Shown: positions 20,101 through 29,625 of the stretch, piece by piece
Numbering within the stretch: position 1 is the first letter of the stretch
How the letters are laid out: every line of letters starts with the position of its first letter
Origin: Oscheius sp. JU75
Lineage: Eukaryota > Nematoda > Chromadorea > Rhabditida > Rhabditidae
Length of the DNA: 64,000 bases
Reading direction: 5' to 3'
Assembly: GCA_037178855.1 (NCBI GenBank)
Contig: JASJZC010000001.1
Span: forward strand, 4,650,001-4,714,000
Notes under the pieces: generated by a model
What the model was told of the DNA's origin: nothing
Database searches by the model: none
Seen by the model: the letters and a program-made list of their open reading frames with translations, nothing else
Program-made: the position numbers and the translations under genes

Positions 20101-21459
20101 AGAGAGGGCAGAAAGAGATAAACACTGTACACAATGACCAGAGCCTTTTACCAGGATTTGAAGCCTGACAAGCCTGACAGACAACTTTACAGAACATCAA
20201 AAGTTCGAAACACCATGTTACGGGGACCAAAATAGGGAAATACACTCACCAATCTGATCCCTCTGTGCACAAGTATCGACAATGTCACAGACCCTCTTGC
20301 TTTCCATCTGTCCCGGCAGGGCGATAGATTTGCCAACCTGGATTTCCGTCGGCAGACTAGGGAAGAAGAAGGTCTGCAAAAAGAGACACCTGTTTGTTTA
20401 ACCCCGTGTATAATTCGGACATGCCAATCGTCGTCGCCCAGCTTTTTCCTTCCCCGTATCGGATCCTATATCTTCGAAGTTCTTTTTGCCACCAGCCGGC
20501 TAACTATTAGACAACCGGACTTCTCAACTCGATTTACGAGATCTCTCTGTGAAACACATAAACTACTGGTTCTGTGCCAAAGACAATTAATGAGACCACT
20601 ACGCCTGTCAGCCGATCCCGGGGCAAGCATGAAGGATCGGCTGACACGGCACATAACTGGTTCGTTCTGGGTTGATATATCCGAGATGAGAATGCCGCTT
20701 AACATCTTTTTTGAAAGGGCTGCTAGGTTTTGTAATAAGCCAAAATTTAAACCATCGTGACGGGACCCAAGAAATCACCACGACCAATATGCATCCATTG
20801 GAAAAATGTCTGGAATCTATGACTTGCAGGTACAAAAGTTCTTCAAAAACCAAAAGTTTCTTCCAAAACACCATGCTTTCTTATGACGGGAATGGCCCCT
20901 TTCATCCAAAAAACGTTCGTGCAAACAAAAAGGAAAAGGACCGACCACACATCGACTCAGATCCGCGTCCGACTCGTCCTGAGGTGTCAACGGTCGGGCA
21001 AACTCGGCGGTCAGCTTGTCTTCCTGGAACATCCGCTCCGTTCACTTTCCTCGAACGCATAACTTACAGTTAGATCGAAGGAAAGGGACTGAACATTGGT
21101 CAGATTATCGGCTATAATGGTAGACTCTGACACGTGGGCATCCGTGAGTCCGATCTGTCCAGATCGCACAAAAAGTCCAATGGCATCAGTCTAGACAGAC
21201 TCTTATTAGGCTTCAGATCTATCTTACCGGCTCGGACTCTCCCAACAGAACTCCAGTCCAGAAGTTGGAATACGCAGCCTTGGTCGAGAGTTTGAAGACG
21301 ACATCGGAAGATAGATCGTCGTAGTACCAGGCCAATGAGTAGTCTCCTTTCTACGCACCTTTTGACAGTGAAAGAGTATTGGAGTACCTGATAAGAACAG
21401 GAGGCTGGGATGGATTTGGAGAAGACGAGAGGCTGGAGGAGAAGGAACGGCAGCAACAT
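17133..21459 (-). CDS. Secreted two-DOMON-domain protein with repetitive acidic/mucin-like linker and Cys-rich C-terminus
   Basis: The ATG at 21459 starts a signal peptide ([14 protein letters not shown]). The first DOMON domain follows: YSLAWYYDD, a buried-strand [10 protein letters not shown], then [20 protein letters not shown] and [12 protein letters not shown] second, diverged DOMON-like unit ([40 protein letters not shown]) follows at 19200-19912. Next come at least eight short exons sharing an (I/V)VD(A/V) motif, Ser/Thr/Glu-rich, one with a long Lys tract and one with tandem EGSGD. The C-terminus has C-x7-C and an MCC...C cluster, stop at 17133. DOMON domains bind haem or sugar ligands. 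Ser-Gly in acidic context suggests glycosaminoglycan attachment, so an extracellular-matrix proteoglycan is inferred. Confidence 0.75.
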
Positions 21460-21744
21460 GATGACGACTTGCGGAAGGATGAAAGTGGCGCGACGACCAC
21501 CGACACTCGACCCGACACACAGTCTCCGCCCACCAGCACAACGGCCGGGGGCGGTTCTGAAACGGACAGGGGAGCAGCCTATGGAAACATTCTCGATCGG
21601 TAACTAGAACAGGAGACAGGTTGTCTACTAACAATGGGTTATCACAACTGTCCGTAAATCCAAGCTCCTGACGAAAGTCTCACGGTAAAAGTCGGTCAAT
21701 CAGTATTATCTCGAGAGCTGGTATTGAGTGAGAACTTCTATCTC

Positions 21745-21960
21745 ATGTCTATATGGCGGCAAGAAGAGACCTCCTCCAACTGGCCAGCCGTGCCCGTATC
21801 CTCGACTGCTCCAGCTTCTCCTGCTCCCCTTCCCACTACTACAACTCCAGCAACTGCTACTAGCGGAAATCCTGCTGACAAGCCGGCCGAAGAAGGAGAC
21901 GGAAACTATGAGGATATCCAAGTCGCCGATCCTAACAATGTACCCGATACTCCCAAGTAA
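21745..21960 (+). CDS. Possible small Thr/Pro/Ala-rich protein or 3' exon of an overlapping + strand gene
   Basis: The frame ending at 21960 reads as a low-complexity STAPASPAPLPTTTTPATAT stretch and an acidic tail. It could start at the ATG at 21745. Alternatively, upstream + strand exons ending at GATCG|GTAACT (about 21600) and at 21700-21728 join it in phase and would overlap the antisense first exon of the DOMON gene. No family is recognised and no start is certain. Confidence 0.3.
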   Translation: MSIWRQEETSSNWPAVPVSSTAPASPAPLPTTTTPATATSGNPADKPAEEGDGNYEDIQVADPNNVPDTPK

Positions 21961-22366
21961 TGAACTGATTTCCAGGGTCCTATCTCTCGTTTTTGACACC
22001 TTGACATCTATTATGTTACGAGCTCGACTGAACAATCATTAAAGGGGTTCATATCTTTAATCTGGTGTCAGTTAACTTCCAGGGGGACACTTTCTCTGGA
22101 GGGTTCAGGTAGTTTTCTGACTACCAGTAGAACTACTGCGAGACTTTCTACTTTGACTACAGACTTCAAACTGTCTAGAAAAGCTCAGCAGGTTGACCAC
22201 CCTTTTGGGTGTTCAGTGTGTGGCTGATAAGTCTACTCAATGTTTCTAGAGTTACGTGCCTACTTATTGAGCAGTCGGGGATGTTTCCAACTTGACCGCT
22301 TTCGAGGCTTGAATTGTTCAGCGTCAATAGTTAGCACTATGCATAAAACTCTTTATTCAGTTTATA

Positions 22367-22944
22367 TCACCCGAGCGGAGGTTGAGCCATTTGTGGACAG
22401 ATATGTGTATGTCCGAGCCATTGGACAATGTTGCAATGTCCGGCTATGACGAAATTTCTACAGTAAAGATCAACCGGCAGAGACGAGAGACATTGACAGA
22501 ACTGCCTGTCACAGAAAGACTGCGGAACCGAGCAGCTCTTGTAGCACTGATCGTGGACGAAACAGCAGCCGTTTACTGTAAACTTGGTGTCAGGATGTGC
22601 TTGTGAGTTGATTGAGTTGAAGCGCAGTCGGGACTTCCTTTTTCTTGTCTGGCCGGACACAAACTCTGCTACGGTAAGGTATATAACTTGCGTATAAAAC
22701 TGTAATATACACTCAGAGAGTTGGTGCGCAATCTAAACGTTCTCTCTTCAGCCTTATGGTCACGGCTGACACCTTCCATACGCCATAAGCATGCAAAAAA
22801 AGACTCACTTCCAGTTTGATCACAGTTGGACGTCATGATGAACGATGTCCACTTGGATGCCATATCGACTCCACAAAAATAGTTGTCTAAGGGAGCCTGA
22901 GACAGTACGAGAGCGATCAACAGTATTGGAAGAAGTAACCACAT
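22367..22944 (-). CDS. Secreted phospholipase A2-like protein
   Basis: Two exons (22809-22944, 22367-22668) give about 145 codons. The start is the ATG at 22944; the codon before it is GTG. Residues 1-16 form a signal peptide (MWLLLPILLIALVLSQ). The family active-site motif CCxxHDxCY is present as CCFVHDQCY at about residues 80-88, giving the catalytic His and Asp, followed by a Cys-rich FCDRQFCQCL block. An upstream FCG and a basic RKRKSR segment precede it. Secreted PLA2s cleave the sn-2 ester of phospholipids in a Ca-dependent way. The classical YGCYCG calcium loop is not visible, as in divergent invertebrate members, so activity is likely but unproven. The gene lies directly downstream of the first sre-like receptor, same strand. 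Confidence 0.75.
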
Positions 22945-23090
22945 CACCCGGGGGGAACCGGTTCACTGCCATTGACCACGTAGATTTGTGAAATAGGTAC
23001 TGGTTGCCTGATCCCCTTGTCGAAAGACCAATTCGGAGCCAGCCAAAGAAAAAACACTCGTGGTTTCTAAATAGACAGATGACTTGAGAC

Positions 23091-24210
23091 CTATGAGTTA
23101 CGTTTAACAAGGGTCTCGTTGCGTGTCTTACAGAAAAAGACTTTCTTCTTGATCCGCGAAAACTCCTTGGCGTATTTCTTGTCAGCATAGATCATAATCA
23201 TCGCAACAAAAGCCGAAGCAGAAGCCAGCTCCATCTCAAAGACGTGATAGATCAGGAGTGTCGCCCAGTGATAGCCGTAAGGCACGGTCACTAGAATGAC
23301 CAGGATGACAAGAATTAGGGCCAAGATAACTCCGAAACAGACTGCTCTTATGACAGCCAGCAAAATGCGACCCAATCTCACATTTTCGGACAGTTGGAAC
23401 CTGAATGAGTTAACGAGTGTTGATCGTCATTCCTACTTACCTCACTGTCAATGGCTGCGTCCTCATCTGTTTCTCATACTCCTCCTGTGACCAATTGACC
23501 AGACGCTGGAAGGCCAACAGGTTGAGAAGAAGCCAAGTCATTCCAAAGGCTATGAAACCGACTAAGGGCACTCCCGAGATAATCAGATAAGCATTCGTGC
23601 AGCAGCCTGCGGAACAGATCAGCAAGAAGGAAAACAGAAGGAGACGGTGTCTAGGAATCAGATTAGAAGGATCGAGAATGAAAAAGCTACCTTTCTCTTT
23701 CGTACGTTTTAAGTCGAAATGTGGCATATAAACGTTCAAAGGTCAGCAAAGGAATGGCCAGAAGGACAGAACTGGCTGCAGCTGATCGTATTCCATCGAG
23801 CCAAATGGAAATGGGATAGTTCGTGCTTACTTCTGGAAAATTACAGGTCTCGATCGAGATGGCACAGGTGTGAACTAGGTAAAGGTACGGTCGTCTCATG
23901 ACTAGAAACCTACCGAACTGCATCTTTTGCTCAGTGAAATACAACAAAATGATGAAAACACGAGCTGTTGTTACGATGAAATAGGCGAAGAATATGGACG
24001 CCATCAGAATGTGAACATGACTGTGGAACTGTGAGACACGAAAGAAGATGATATGTCCTGAAGTTGACTTAAACTTTTAGCAAAAAAGCTCCTACCGCAA
24101 GCCAAAATGATGAGCAATCCCGGAATAATCATCAGAAGTTCGAGAATGAGTAGAATCTGATGGAATAGTCTGAAGAACACTGCTACTTCGATATCGTAAA
24201 CCGTGATCAT
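23091..24210 (-). CDS. Seven-span chemoreceptor, nematode serpentine receptor class e (sre)-like, copy 1
   Basis: The ATG at 24210 follows CTTTTTCAG|CC. Five coding exons encode seven hydrophobic segments. Family marks are an Arg/Glu DRY-like block LTFERLYATF followed by KTYERER after span 3, and LTVRFQLSENVR before span 6, which matches the sre 'LS.RFQ..EN.R' signature. The C-terminus is short and basic (RIKKKVFFCK). Sre receptors are taken to be odorant or chemosensory GPCRs of nematode ciliated neurons. Copy 2 at 28402-29625 starts with the same MITVYDIEV and shares exon structure, so the two arose by tandem duplication. Confidence 0.8.
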
Positions 24211-24269
24211 GGCTGAAAAAGGGAATGCAAACAAGAGTAGAGCAGGAAATTGATGTAGAATGGTCAAAC

Positions 24270-25620
24270 TACGAAGAATTCGATTAGCAGTGTGAAGTGT
24301 GAGGAAATGTGTGACTATTCAGGTAATGGTGGGTTAACGGGATATCGAGGAAAGAGCAGAGATCCTCAACAGAATCCAACATTCACGAATTTTTTTATTC
24401 GGCATCCGAGGGTGAGCAAAAGTTTGTCGAGACGGTACTTATTAAAACGGCTGCCGAAGTATGGGCACCTACAAAAGTTTTGATTCGTTGAGACGACCTG
24501 CTATGCTGAGTGTCAAAGGAAAATGCAATCATACATGTGGCTTGAAATAAAACTTCACGACAACAATCACTGCCGATAGAGTGGTCAGCATAGCTAATAG
24601 GAAGAGCAATCTTTGAACGACTACTCTCTGATCAGAATCCTCTGCGGAAATTCAGAGAACTCATCTCGTGGAGACATAAACCGAAAGATGCAAAACGTTG
24701 TCACAAGAGTAATCTGATCTTGTCGTGAGTTTCAAACAGCGAAATTGACGCTAGCACCAAATTATATGTCAAGATGATCGGCTCCAAAGAAATAACGACA
24801 AGACACAAGACATCATTATTCAGTCTTGTGATCCTACCTTCACAATTTGCGAGAGCGACACATGTCAACTATAATCAGGGATAACGCTTGACAGTTTCTG
24901 TAGACTTTTCTGTCAAGTATTATCCCAGATTAGAGTTGACAAGACGAGTCAGAAGTGAGGCAAACAGTTCAAAGAGTACTGGTTCGCTCCGCCAGGAGCC
25001 CAAGCGGCTGGTATTATACAAAATTCGGAAATTCCGTTCTTACAAGATAGTAGTCTATCCTCGGCAATAGTTAGAAGATAAAGTGATTACAAACGACAAG
25101 AAGGAAATTGTTTCTGGCTGTACTGACGCGAGACTTAGAGACTACACTCACCATCTGGCTAGTTTACGGGCATCAACAAATCAGCTTTCTGAACTTGAGA
25201 GAGAGTATGAATGGGAGCAGTTAGTATAGATGGAGAAGATCAAATGACTGACTTTTATCCTATGACTAGCAGAAAATGTGAGTAAAGCAAAAAGAAGAAG
25301 ATTGCGGGGGATCTGAGGGCACTTTTGGTACGACAATTGACTGCAGTCCAATACAATTACATTATCCGAAACAAGTCGTCTTTTTTGACCAAACCTTATT
25401 TTGCTTCAGAAGGATTCTGTTACCTTTTGCAGGTAGCAAGGACAGCTCTATTGAACTCTGTACACAAATTCGGTTCTCGATGACCGGATAAACGGCGCTC
25501 TCGTTTCGGTAGATCAAGTCCAAGAAGACTCGACCAATAGCCCTAGGCTTGAGGGATGGTCAGGAGGACTTCCATTGAAAACGGTACTGGTTGACAATAC
25601 TTCTAGTGTTTCAGTTGTCC
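24270..25620 (-). pseudogene. Chemoreceptor-like exons and debris between the two sre copies
   Basis: Minus-strand segments look coding but do not splice in phase. At 24535-24641 there is a membrane-span exon (RLLFLLAMLTTLSAVIVVVK) with good acceptor and donor. At 24700-24840 there is another hydrophobic segment (DVLCLVVISLEPIILTYN). Near 25430-25540 an open stretch ends at a GTAACA donor. Just within it, bases around 25428-25458 resemble the 3' end of sre copy 2 (FNRAVLA..C.R). I read this as one or more decayed or partly preserved receptor copies sharing the minus orientation of their neighbours. A functional divergent receptor with a missed exon is possible. Confidence 0.35.
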
Positions 25621-25822
25621 GTGACAGTTGGATGGAAATAAAGACAATGTTACTCTGAAAAATTATTATATCGAATAATCATACACGTTTGGCTTTGGTG
25701 AAAAAGTTGGTTTCCGCTCCATAGATCGCTCACAATCTCCGGCTTGGCTGTTGCATTTATCAGTTAATAGCTATCGCTGAATCAATATTGGCTCATTTTT
25801 CTGCCTTGTCACAAATTTGAAG

Positions 25823-27172
25823 ATGGTGAGTTTAAACTAAGTCTCAGTTTGTAGTTTTAGGCCCGACATATTTTAGGAGCTCTAGCACTTGTTGCCTTGG
25901 TTCATGGTGCAATTTTTCGGTACAACGGTGTCCCTAATAATCCATCGGTTTCGACGGCAGCCACTAATACAGCGATTCTCAACGCTTTTCTCAACAATCT
26001 TCAGCCTGAAGATGAATTCATATTTCCTGCTGGTGTGACCTATTACCTCGAAGGCGGTGTCATCGTCAAAGACATTTCAAATGTCATCCTCCGTTTCGAT
26101 GGGACGCTAATATTCACAAACAATACCCTAACCTGGCCGAAAGACTCGACTGGTCGAGTTCTTGAGTGTTTCTACTTTGAGAACATCAGCAACGTCACCT
26201 TCACTTCCAGTTCCGTCGGCCTCATTGATGGTCAAGGAGCAGCCTGGTGGGGACTTTTGGGCTATGCGGAATACCTCGAGAATCGACCACGGATTTTGAC
26301 AATCGCAAATTCACGTAATCTGTTGGTCGAGAACATTTTCTTCAAGAACTCCCCCTATTGGACGGTTTGGATTCACGAAGTCGATGGTTTGGAAATCCGC
26401 TTTTCGGAAATTTCTGCTAGAAAAAATGATTTTGATGGACACAACGACTATAATTTGGTGTAAGTCAGTTCATGCGGATTCATACTCGACTTGATATCTT
26501 TGATTTCAGCTTAAAAGTTTTTTTTTCAGTGCCTTCAACACCGACGGCTTCGATGTGACTGGCAAGAACGTGTACATCCATGATTGCACAATCTGGAATC
26601 AAGACGACTGTATCGCAGTCAAAGACGGTTCCGAAAACATGCTGTTTGAAAGAATCAATGCGAGCGGGTTAGGCTTGGTAATAGGTTCTATTGGAGGCTC
26701 AACTGTTCGGAACATCACCTTCCGAAACTCGTACCTGCACAAGACATTCAAAGGAATATACACGAAGTTCCGGGGCCCAGGACTGATTCAAGATGTTCTC
26801 TACGAAAACATTACTATGTTCGAGCCAGAACAGTGGCCTATTTGGATTGGACCGGCTCAACAAGCAGATTCCGTGGATATTTGTCATCCTAGCCCATGCT
26901 CACTTTGTTGGCCTCAAGATCCGAAGGCCGAATGCAATAATCCGGCCGATGCTCAATACATTAACATTACCCTCCGAAACATTCTAGTCATCAATCCCGT
27001 GAACGGAACTGGAGTCATCATTGGTTCACAGACCCATCCAATACAGAATTTGCTCTTCGACAATGTTGTGGTTCAAGGAGCGAAGCAGAACTACTTTGTT
27101 TGTTCCAATGTGGTCAATGGTATTGCTACTGGAGGCACATATCCGGTTCCAAGTTGTTTTAATACTCAATGA
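25823..27172 (+). CDS. Glycoside hydrolase family 28 (polygalacturonase/pectinase-type), secreted
   Basis: Three exons (25823-25825 holding only the ATG, 25861-26459, 26530-27172) give 414 codons. A signal peptide (ARHILGALALVALVHGAIF) precedes a right-handed beta-helix protein. GH28 motifs in order: NTDGFD near residue 203, QDDCIA near 224, the GS(I)GG strand near 250, and TKFRG near 278 in place of RIK. The family's conserved His in 'G-H-G.SIGS' is Leu here (SGLGLVIGSIGG). The Asp triad is intact. Family members hydrolyse galacturonan, usually in plant-feeding or microbial organisms. In nematodes such genes are known from plant parasites and attributed to horizontal transfer. A near-identical 124-bp piece of its 3' end lies inverted just downstream. 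Confidence 0.85.
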
Positions 27173-27308
27173 ATAATTTGATACTTTTTTGCTGAATATA
27201 TACACTGCGCGGCGAAAAAAGCTCAACTACGACGGTCCTGACGATTTTCTCATTATTGGAGAGATCTTCGTAAGAGCTTCGTTACTTTTCCCGTCGAAAC
27301 TTTGGCGG

Positions 27309-27432
27309 CCAGTAGCAATACCATTGACCACATTGGAACAAACAAAATAGTTCTGCTTCGCTCCTTGAACCACAACTTTGTCGAAGAGCAAATTCTGTAT
27401 TGGATGGGCCTCTGAACCAATGATGACTCCAG
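27309..27432 (-). repeat. Inverted 124-bp copy of GH28 gene 3' coding sequence (source 27009-27132)
   Basis: The reverse complement of 27309-27432 aligns without gaps to 27009-27132 of the GH28 gene with 4 mismatches in 124 bases. Similarity stops abruptly at both ends. The copy lies inside the Tc1/mariner-like element, between its left terminus and the transposase remnant. In the GH28 frame it would read through without a stop. Confidence 0.95.
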
Positions 27433-27478
27433 CTCACTAATGGTCTGAGCAGGATTCAGCAGCTTGGAAAGCTGCTGA

Positions 27479-27697
27479 ATGCTAAAGAGTGCTTGTCGCA
27501 TAAACTCGGACGACTACCAGAACGTGCTCAGAGATCATCTACCGCCGTTCCTACATGCTCAAGGCGGAAACTGGTCGTTCCAGCACGACAATGCCTCAAT
27601 TCATGCCAGTACTGCCGCCTGCCTCCAAACTCATCAAATCGACGTCCTTTCGTGGCCAGCCCGCTCTCCGAACCTGAATCAGATTAAAAATCTCTGA
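27479..27697 (+). pseudogene. 5'-truncated Tc1/mariner transposase, inactivated
   Basis: The conserved C-terminal half is recognisable: WSFQHDNASIH contains the second catalytic Asp, and LSWPARSPNLNQIKNL sits where the family has SPDLNPIENLW. The third catalytic acidic residue is Lys and a TGA follows at once, after which the same frame continues a few dozen codons. The N-terminal DNA-binding domain and first Asp are absent, replaced by the GH28 fragment and unrelated sequence. It cannot encode an active transposase. Confidence 0.85.
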
Positions 27698-28401
27698 GGC
27701 ATCATCGTCTGTGATGTATACAAGGGTTGCCGTCAGTACAACAACGTCGATGTCCTCACGCGAGCCATCCTAGACACTAGCTCCACTGTCTACCATCCAA
27801 AATCTCGTAGATTCGATGCCTAGGCGGTTGTTGTTGCTGCTCGTGGTGGCACTACTAATTACTATTTTCATTGTTTCATTACGGAATAAATTGTTGTCTC
27901 TTTCAAAAATGTGTTTAGTTCATACTAACTCATAACTATGACGCGGGCGTTTTTTGAATCTTCAAAGGTAGAGGTTCAAGAAAATGATATACTTGTCTGA
28001 AAGTTTTTTTGGGGAATACTTTGCACGAGAAAAGTATGGAAACGGTCTCGAAGCTCTAAAATGCGGTGTGCGCTCTATACTGCAAATAAGGGGGTGGCCC
28101 ATAACTATGATGCGCAGTGTAGGCGTGAATTTCACTATCACGGAGTACGGAAGAATATAAGGGATTCGAATTCTGTCGACAAGCGAGAACTTAGGCGCTG
28201 CGTCATTGAAGAAAGTTGGACTACGGCAGCGTGGAAAGTAATACCATCAGAGCAAACTTTTTCGGCGGTAAAGAATGGGAAGAATTTATTGCCACTGTGA
28301 TCGAAGATTGTCAAAGTAGGTAGTTCCTTCGGTCTCCTGACGAAAGACCAGATGCGAGCCGGCCAATGAAAGCACGGTTGTGATATCTGAAAACCAGTTT
28401 T

Positions 28402-29625
28402 TTATTTTAATATCGTCCTACTTTTTTCCGGAAAAGTATTCTTCCTTCTGCAGGGAGCCAAAACAGCTCTGTTGAACTTAGCCGCCCATTTCTTATCCGC
28501 GTTGACGATCGTCAGTCCAACAAAAGCTGTTCCACTGGCAGTAGCTATTTCGAAAAGATGATAGAGGAGCAGGGTGGCCCAGTTGATACCATAAGGAATT
28601 GTGATTAGAATCACGAGAAAAATAATCAGAAGTCCTACGGCGACAGCAATACAGAAAGCACGCAAACTGGCAAGAAGGATCTTTCCGAGTCGTACATTTT
28701 CCGAGATTTGGAATCTGGAAAAGGGTGCTGTAAAGAGGTGAGTATTTACCTAACAGTAAGTGGTTGAACATTCGTCTTCATCTGTTTCTCGTACTCGGCT
28801 CGCGACCACTCGACCAGTCTTTGAAAGGCAATCAGATTGACAACTAGCCAAATCATACCAAAGCTCAGGAAAATGGTCAAGGAAGCTCCCACTGAAAAGA
28901 GATAAGGATTATTCTACGATCAATCACTATGGACGATCGCTCAGTGGTCGCAGTCTTAATCCCAAGTGGTATGAACTTTCTCGAAGACGACTAGCCACAA
29001 TCTAGTTTCTCTACATAAGTTTAAGCAGTGGGTCTACCTGTTTACACGATCTTATTGCTTATACACAAAACTGACCTTGGATAATGACATATGCATTCCC
29101 GCAGCATCCCAGATAGCAAAACAGTAGAAACACAATGACCAGAAGTCGATGTCTTTCCTTCTCATAGGTTTTGATTCGAATAGTAGCAACCACTCGTTCG
29201 AGAGTCAAAATAGGAATTGATAAGAGCACAGCTGAGGCGGCTGTACATCGGAGAGCATCCAAAATGACTGTCACAGGAGCACGTTTCGATACTTCTAAAA
29301 CTACATTTGAAAGCATATAAATATGAAACGTACCAAAAGTTTCCTGTCCAACAAAGTACAGAAATAGAAGTGCTATTCTGGATATTGTCACAACAAAATA
29401 TGCGATGAAAATGGAGGAGAGGATTATATGGACGTGGACGTGAAACTGTGGAGCCTTGAGGAAAATGACATAGCCTGAAAGTTGTTGTTTGGATAAGAGG
29501 TTCGCCTTACCACAAGTAATGACCACAACAACGCCTGGAACGGTTAGTACGAGCTCGCAGACGAGCAGGTAAAGATGAGCACACCTTAGATAATCGGGAA
29601 CCTCAATGTCGTAAACTGTGATCAT
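28402..29625 (-). CDS. Seven-span chemoreceptor, sre-like, copy 2
   Basis: The ATG at 29625 lies five bases after a TTTATAG acceptor and begins MITVYDIEV exactly like copy 1. Seven hydrophobic segments are visible. The third-span motif is LTLERVVATIRIKTYEKER and the loop before span 6 matches copy 1. The terminal exon (28402-28700) holds spans 6-7 and a Cys/Arg/Lys tail. Amino-acid similarity to copy 1 is clear but far from identical, so the duplication is not recent. It is transcribed toward the transposon relic and the convergent GH28 gene. Confidence 0.8.

Larger units (their letters stand above)
27203..28119 (+). mobile_element. Tc1/mariner-family transposon relic with TA-flanked CACTGCGC ends
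   Basis: The left end TA-CACTGCGC (27201-27210) and right end GCGCAGTG-TA (28112-28121) are inverted and flanked by TA, the target duplication of this superfamily. The matching terminus is only about 8 bp. The interior has, in order, unassigned sequence, an inverted fragment of the GH28 gene, and the 3' half of a transposase. A motif like the right terminus (CATAACTATGA.GCG) occurs twice, near 27940 and 28100, suggesting a rearranged or nested end. The element begins about 30 bp after the GH28 stop codon. Confidence 0.7.
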
